Of a DNA stretch of 64,000 bases, positions 61,048 through 64,000 are shown piece by piece. The notes under the pieces are model-generated. The model did no database searches, was not told where the DNA came from, and saw only the letters and a list, made by a program, of their open reading frames with translations. The position numbers were made by a program, and so were the translations under genes. The DNA is taken from positions 930,001 through 994,000 of the forward strand of contig NZ_VWWO01000003.1 in assembly GCF_011752935.1 (NCBI RefSeq). The letters are read 5' to 3'. This DNA comes from Chitinophaga sp. Cy-1792. GTDB taxonomy: Bacteria; Bacteroidota; Bacteroidia; Chitinophagales; Chitinophagaceae. The stretch's first letter is position 1; each line of letters starts with the position of its first letter.

Positions 61048-62397
61048 ATGAGAAAGAAATATTTACCATACCTGCTATCTGTATCCATATTTGCTGCTTC
61101 GTGTAGCCATTACCTTGATGTAAAGCCAAAAGGTATTATCATTGCCAGCACCATTAACGATTACGATGCCCTGCTTAACAGTATCGCGGCGATCAATAGC
61201 ATTGGGCTTGTAAATCCGCTGAATCCAACGGATGATATCACGGATCCTACCCTTAATCCTACCAATCTGGTAGCGGCAAAAGATAATTTTTATTTCTGGC
61301 ATCCGTATATCAACGGCGCTCCGGAGAAACCGGATATCTGGGTGGATTATTACAATACCATCGCGAATATGAATGTCATCACCGAAGGAGTGCTGGATGC
61401 TACCAACGGTACGGAAAAGAAGAAGAAAGAAATCTATGCGGAAGCGCAGGTGGGCCGTGTGTACTGCTACTATCACCTGCTTACCTTCTTTGCACCAGGT
61501 TACAATAAAACTACTGCGGGTAAATCTTATGGCGTTCCTTATGTAACCTCTACGGATATAAGTGTGCCTACTCCAGCCAGACCTTTGCTGGACGCCAATA
61601 TGCAGCAGCTTATCAGCGATCTGAAAAGTGCATTGCCGTACCTGGAAAGTGTAACCGCTAATAACACCAGAGCCAGTAAGTCGGCCGCCTATGGCTTGTT
61701 GTCGCGGCTTTACATGTATATGCAGGACTATCCGAATGCGATGGCTTACGCAGATTCAGTAATTGAAACGAATCATTATTATCTCCTGAACTATAATGAT
61801 TACCTGGGTAAAAAGCTGCCGAATACGACTACCAGTCCGGAAGAAGTATATGCGAGATTTTCCTATGATATCAGTGTGCGTTATTCGGATAACCTGCTGC
61901 AACAATACGATACCGTTACAGACCTGCGTATCCGTATGTTCGCGAAGCGTGCCAAAACCGGTGATACCCGCGTGTTGAATTTCGATACATTTATGGACTA
62001 TACGCCTAACAGGGGCATTACGTATGCGGAAATGCTGCTCAACAAGGCGGAATGTCTGGCCCGACAGGGAGATTACGATGCAGCTATGGATATCGTGAAT
62101 GCTATGCGTGCCAACAGGTTTAAGCCGGCAGACTTTATTGCATTAACCGCCGGCAATAGCGAAGCAGCGATAAGCCAGATATTGTCGGAGCGCAGAAGAG
62201 AGCTGGCCATGAAACTGGTAAGATGGGGAGATATGAAGCGACTGGACCAGGAAGGCCGTATGCCTGCCGTTAATCGTATAGGCGCCGACGGTACAACGGT
62301 GATGGCTACACTGCAACCGCATAGTTTACAATATACTTTCCAGATTCCTTTACAGGTACAGGCTTTTAATAAGGATATGCCATTAAATCAACAATAA
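61048..62397 (+). CDS. SusD/RagB family lipoprotein
   Basis: A 449-residue surface lipoprotein partner of the preceding SusC. The lipobox FAASC gives Cys19, followed by SHYLDVKPKG, a typical SusD start. The middle has the conserved helix EAQVGRVYCYYHLLTFFAPGY, and the C-terminal signature SERRRELAMKLVRWGDMKRL lies near residues 385-404. Both the start (TINDYDALLNS) and length recall the SusD at 6538. The TlpA-like gene begins 12 bases later. Confidence 0.93.
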   Translation: MRKKYLPYLLSVSIFAASCSHYLDVKPKGIIIASTINDYDALLNSIAAINSIGLVNPLNPTDDITDPTLNPTNLVAAKDNFYFWHPYINGAPEKPDIWVDYYNTIANMNVITEGVLDATNGTEKKKKEIYAEAQVGRVYCYYHLLTFFAPGYNKTTAGKSYGVPYVTSTDISVPTPARPLLDANMQQLISDLKSALPYLESVTANNTRASKSAAYGLLSRLYMYMQDYPNAMAYADSVIETNHYYLLNYNDYLGKKLPNTTTSPEEVYARFSYDISVRYSDNLLQQYDTVTDLRIRMFAKRAKTGDTRVLNFDTFMDYTPNRGITYAEMLLNKAECLARQGDYDAAMDIVNAMRANRFKPADFIALTAGNSEAAISQILSERRRELAMKLVRWGDMKRLDQEGRMPAVNRIGADGTTVMATLQPHSLQYTFQIPLQVQAFNKDMPLNQQ

Positions 62398-62409
62398 TAT
62401 TTTAGTAAG

Positions 62410-63621
62410 ATGATAAAACAGCCATTCATACTATTCACGCTTGCCTTGCTGGCAGGCAATGTACAGGCACAGAAACCGTACAGCCTGCAGGGTGATTTTC
62501 CTGGTGCGGCAGATGGTACCAAAGTTTATTTGCTGGATGCTTTTGAGTATAAAAAAGCAGTCCTGCAAGATTCAGCCGTTATCAAAGACGGACATTTTCA
62601 GCTAAAAGGTAAGGCCCCATGGGGTTTCGGTCGTCAGGTACAATTATTTGTTGAAAAAACACCGGGTGTACCACAAGACAGACGTGTCGTGCGTTTCTTT
62701 ATGGGGGATGAAGATGTTAAGATAAGCTGTCAGGTAGATAGTTTGCCCGGATCCTATTATGGCAAGGGTGGCAGCATGAATAATGTAGTCATCACCGGTG
62801 CCCGGAGCCAGGATGTATATGCCAGCTATAAAGCAGGTGTGCGTGAACTCTCCGAAAAATACAGTGCCCTGAATGCGGCCTATATGAAAGAATATCATCT
62901 TCCTGCCATTAATGACACCTTTAATACTGCCAGAGGTATAGAACTGGCAAGAGAGATGAAGGAAACAGATAAGCAGCTGACAGTGAAGAAGATCGCTTTC
63001 ATCAAAGAAAACCGGTCTTCCGTTGTGGCGGCGTACATGGCATTGGAAGTGATTGCCGGTTCACATAGCAGCCTGACTGCCGCAGAAATCGATGGGATTA
63101 CTGCCATGCTTTCTCCGAAGCTCGCCACTTCCACTATTGTGAAAGAGCTGAAAAGAACGGTGGCAAATGAAAAAGTTATTGCTAAAGGAGCAAAGTATAT
63201 CGATATTCCTTTAATAAACAGGCAGGGCAAAACAGTGCAGCTTAGCAGTATGGTAAAGCCAGGACAGTATAATATGCTGGAGTTCTGGGCTTCCTGGTGT
63301 GGCCCTTGCAGAGCGGAGATCCCGCATCTGCGTGCGCTGAGTAAAAGTGTAAAATCATCTGATTTCAATATCATCAGTGTCTCTATTGATGAACGTAAAG
63401 CAGATTGGGAAAAGGCGATGAACGAAGAAAAGATGGAATGGACACAGCTTTGTGATATGAAAGGCTTTTCCGGCCCGGTGTCGCAGCGTTACAAAGTGGA
63501 AGGCATTCCTTTCTCTATCGTTATCGACCCAAATGGTAAGATCGTTGCCAGCGAGATTCGCGGTGCCGTGTTAGACGCCTTAGTGAAGGATTTGCTCGGT
63601 GATAAGGTGACTGCCTTTTAA
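62410..63621 (+). CDS. DUF4369-TlpA family thiol-disulfide oxidoreductase
   Basis: A 403-residue exported protein. The signal peptide ends NVQAQ (about residue 20). The N-terminal DUF4369 beta-domain (about 23-125) includes ADGTKVYLLDAF and VIKDGHFQLKG. A helical linker leads to a C-terminal TlpA/AhpC thioredoxin domain (about 265-403) with FWASWCGPC (C297, C300) and cis-Pro in GIPFSIV. It should keep periplasmic thiols reduced. As last gene of the third sigma/FecR/SusC/SusD locus it matches the role of the TlpA-like gene at 39701, though the N-terminal domains differ. Confidence 0.92.
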   Translation: MIKQPFILFTLALLAGNVQAQKPYSLQGDFPGAADGTKVYLLDAFEYKKAVLQDSAVIKDGHFQLKGKAPWGFGRQVQLFVEKTPGVPQDRRVVRFFMGDEDVKISCQVDSLPGSYYGKGGSMNNVVITGARSQDVYASYKAGVRELSEKYSALNAAYMKEYHLPAINDTFNTARGIELAREMKETDKQLTVKKIAFIKENRSSVVAAYMALEVIAGSHSSLTAAEIDGITAMLSPKLATSTIVKELKRTVANEKVIAKGAKYIDIPLINRQGKTVQLSSMVKPGQYNMLEFWASWCGPCRAEIPHLRALSKSVKSSDFNIISVSIDERKADWEKAMNEEKMEWTQLCDMKGFSGPVSQRYKVEGIPFSIVIDPNGKIVASEIRGAVLDALVKDLLGDKVTAF

Positions 63622-63657
63622 GAAATTATTACAGAGATGTATCAACACGTATAACCG

Positions 63658-63707
63658 GCGACTGATACCGAAGGTATCAGTCGCTTGGTTCCGCGCTGCG
63701 CGCGGAA
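63658..63707. repeat. Tandem hairpins with three-base loops, pair 3
   Basis: Hairpin A pairs 63658-63669 with 63673-63684 (12 bp, loop GAA). Hairpin B pairs 63689-63696 with 63700-63707 (8 bp, loop TGC). It lies between the convergent TlpA and chromate transporter genes, the same kind of position as pair 1. Confidence 0.7.
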
Positions 63708-63724
63708 GGCTGCCCCCGGCGAGG

Positions 63725-64000
63725 CTACCAGATTGCAAAATAATATCTCCCTACCCCAAATATTATACTCATCAACACCACATACAGAACATTGGTATTA
63801 TATCTCAATAATAAAAATAATACTAACGCTACCCAACCTACGGAGATATAGTCGATCCCCTGAAAAGACAGCTGTTCCGGAAATATAATACTACGGCCCA
63901 GGAAGAAGGTGAGGTTGAGGATAACGCCCACTACTGCTGCTGTTACCAGTGATAGAATGGTTTGAATAAGATGATGATCTTTGTATTTGTCTGCAAAAGG
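63725..64000 (-). CDS. chrA: Chromate transporter, C-terminal part
   Basis: The frame is open to the window edge, so only the last 91 residues are seen. It starts PFADKYKDHHLIQTILSLVT, then AAVVGVILNLTFFLG and two further hydrophobic segments. The AAVVGVILNL stretch after a short polar region is typical of the C-terminal half of ChrA chromate/sulfate antiporters. A GTG inside this frame at 63931 is not the start, because the upstream residues fit the family. Chromate export is the family function; some members carry other anions. Confidence 0.75.
   Translation of the reverse strand, partial: PFADKYKDHHLIQTILSLVTAAVVGVILNLTFFLGRSIIFPEQLSFQGIDYISVGWVALVLFLLLRYNTNVLYVVLMSIIFGVGRYYFAIW

Noticed and set aside
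63685..63888. 67-codon plus-strand frame near the right end
   Set aside because: It overlaps the hairpin pair and the recognisable chromate transporter tail on the other strand.
1..64000. CRISPR arrays, tRNA or rRNA genes, insertion sequences, integrases
   Set aside because: No regular spacer-repeat array, cloverleaf with a matching anticodon arm, rRNA stretch or transposase-like protein was seen in reading both strands. A covariance-model scan would be needed to exclude small structured RNAs.

Overview
The window comes from a Bacteroidota genome, most likely a Chitinophaga-like member of the Chitinophagaceae. Direct signs are three FecI-type sigma / FecR anti-sigma / SusC / SusD clusters, secreted TlpA-like proteins, planctomycete-type cytochrome (PSD1) genes, and the near absence of Shine-Dalgarno sequences, with A/T-rich leaders instead. 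The genus is an inference from gene style. No tRNA, rRNA, CRISPR array or insertion sequence was seen.

Layout. 1-710: tail of a pectate lyase. 841-10488: first regulated nutrient-uptake locus (sigma, FecR, SusC, SusD, secreted zinc metalloprotease). 10753-22613: mostly minus-strand housekeeping and metabolic genes (SPFH/flotillin-like protein, secreted unknown, histidine decarboxylase, VOC protein and AraC regulator, PEP synthase with a divergent Lrp/AsnC regulator, phosphoglycerate mutase, amino acid permease, small lipoprotein). 22616-30206: a four-gene operon (PSD1 cytochrome, DUF1501, Tat-signal sugar isomerase-like protein, DUF2231-cytochrome-LRR protein) behind an AraC regulator, with matching inverted repeats in both promoter regions. 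30393-32768: cyclophilin, TauE/SafE permease with an extra C-terminal domain, secreted unknown. 32967-41161: second sigma/FecR/SusC/SusD locus, ending in a TlpA-like thioredoxin protein. 41965-49324: a visibly AT-rich secretion locus. 49441-55290: DUF1877-like protein, GH71/99-like lipoprotein, small exported or membrane unknowns, Fic-like protein. 55535-63621: third sigma/FecR/SusC/SusD locus, ending in a DUF4369-TlpA protein. 63725-64000: tail of a chromate transporter.

The most unusual part is 41965-49324. It encodes a C39-peptidase ABC exporter, a HlyD-type adaptor, a membrane oxidoreductase joining a degenerate C39-like domain to VKOR and DsbA-like thioredoxin domains, a 109-residue double-glycine-leader peptide, and a TlpA-like protein. 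The peptide's predicted mature part has 12 cysteines and begins with a hevein-type (plant chitin-binding) cysteine framework that retains the Ser/aromatic chitin-contact positions. Together these genes look like a dedicated line for cutting, exporting and disulfide-folding a hevein-like peptide. I know of no described bacterial system of this type; that is a judgement from memory, not from a search.

Two further patterns recur. Tandem near-perfect hairpins with three-base loops lie at three gene ends (19557-19632, 32817-32897, 63658-63707). An 11-base leader motif, AATCAACCAAA or a close variant, sits 7-13 bases before each of the three SusC start codons and helps decide those starts.
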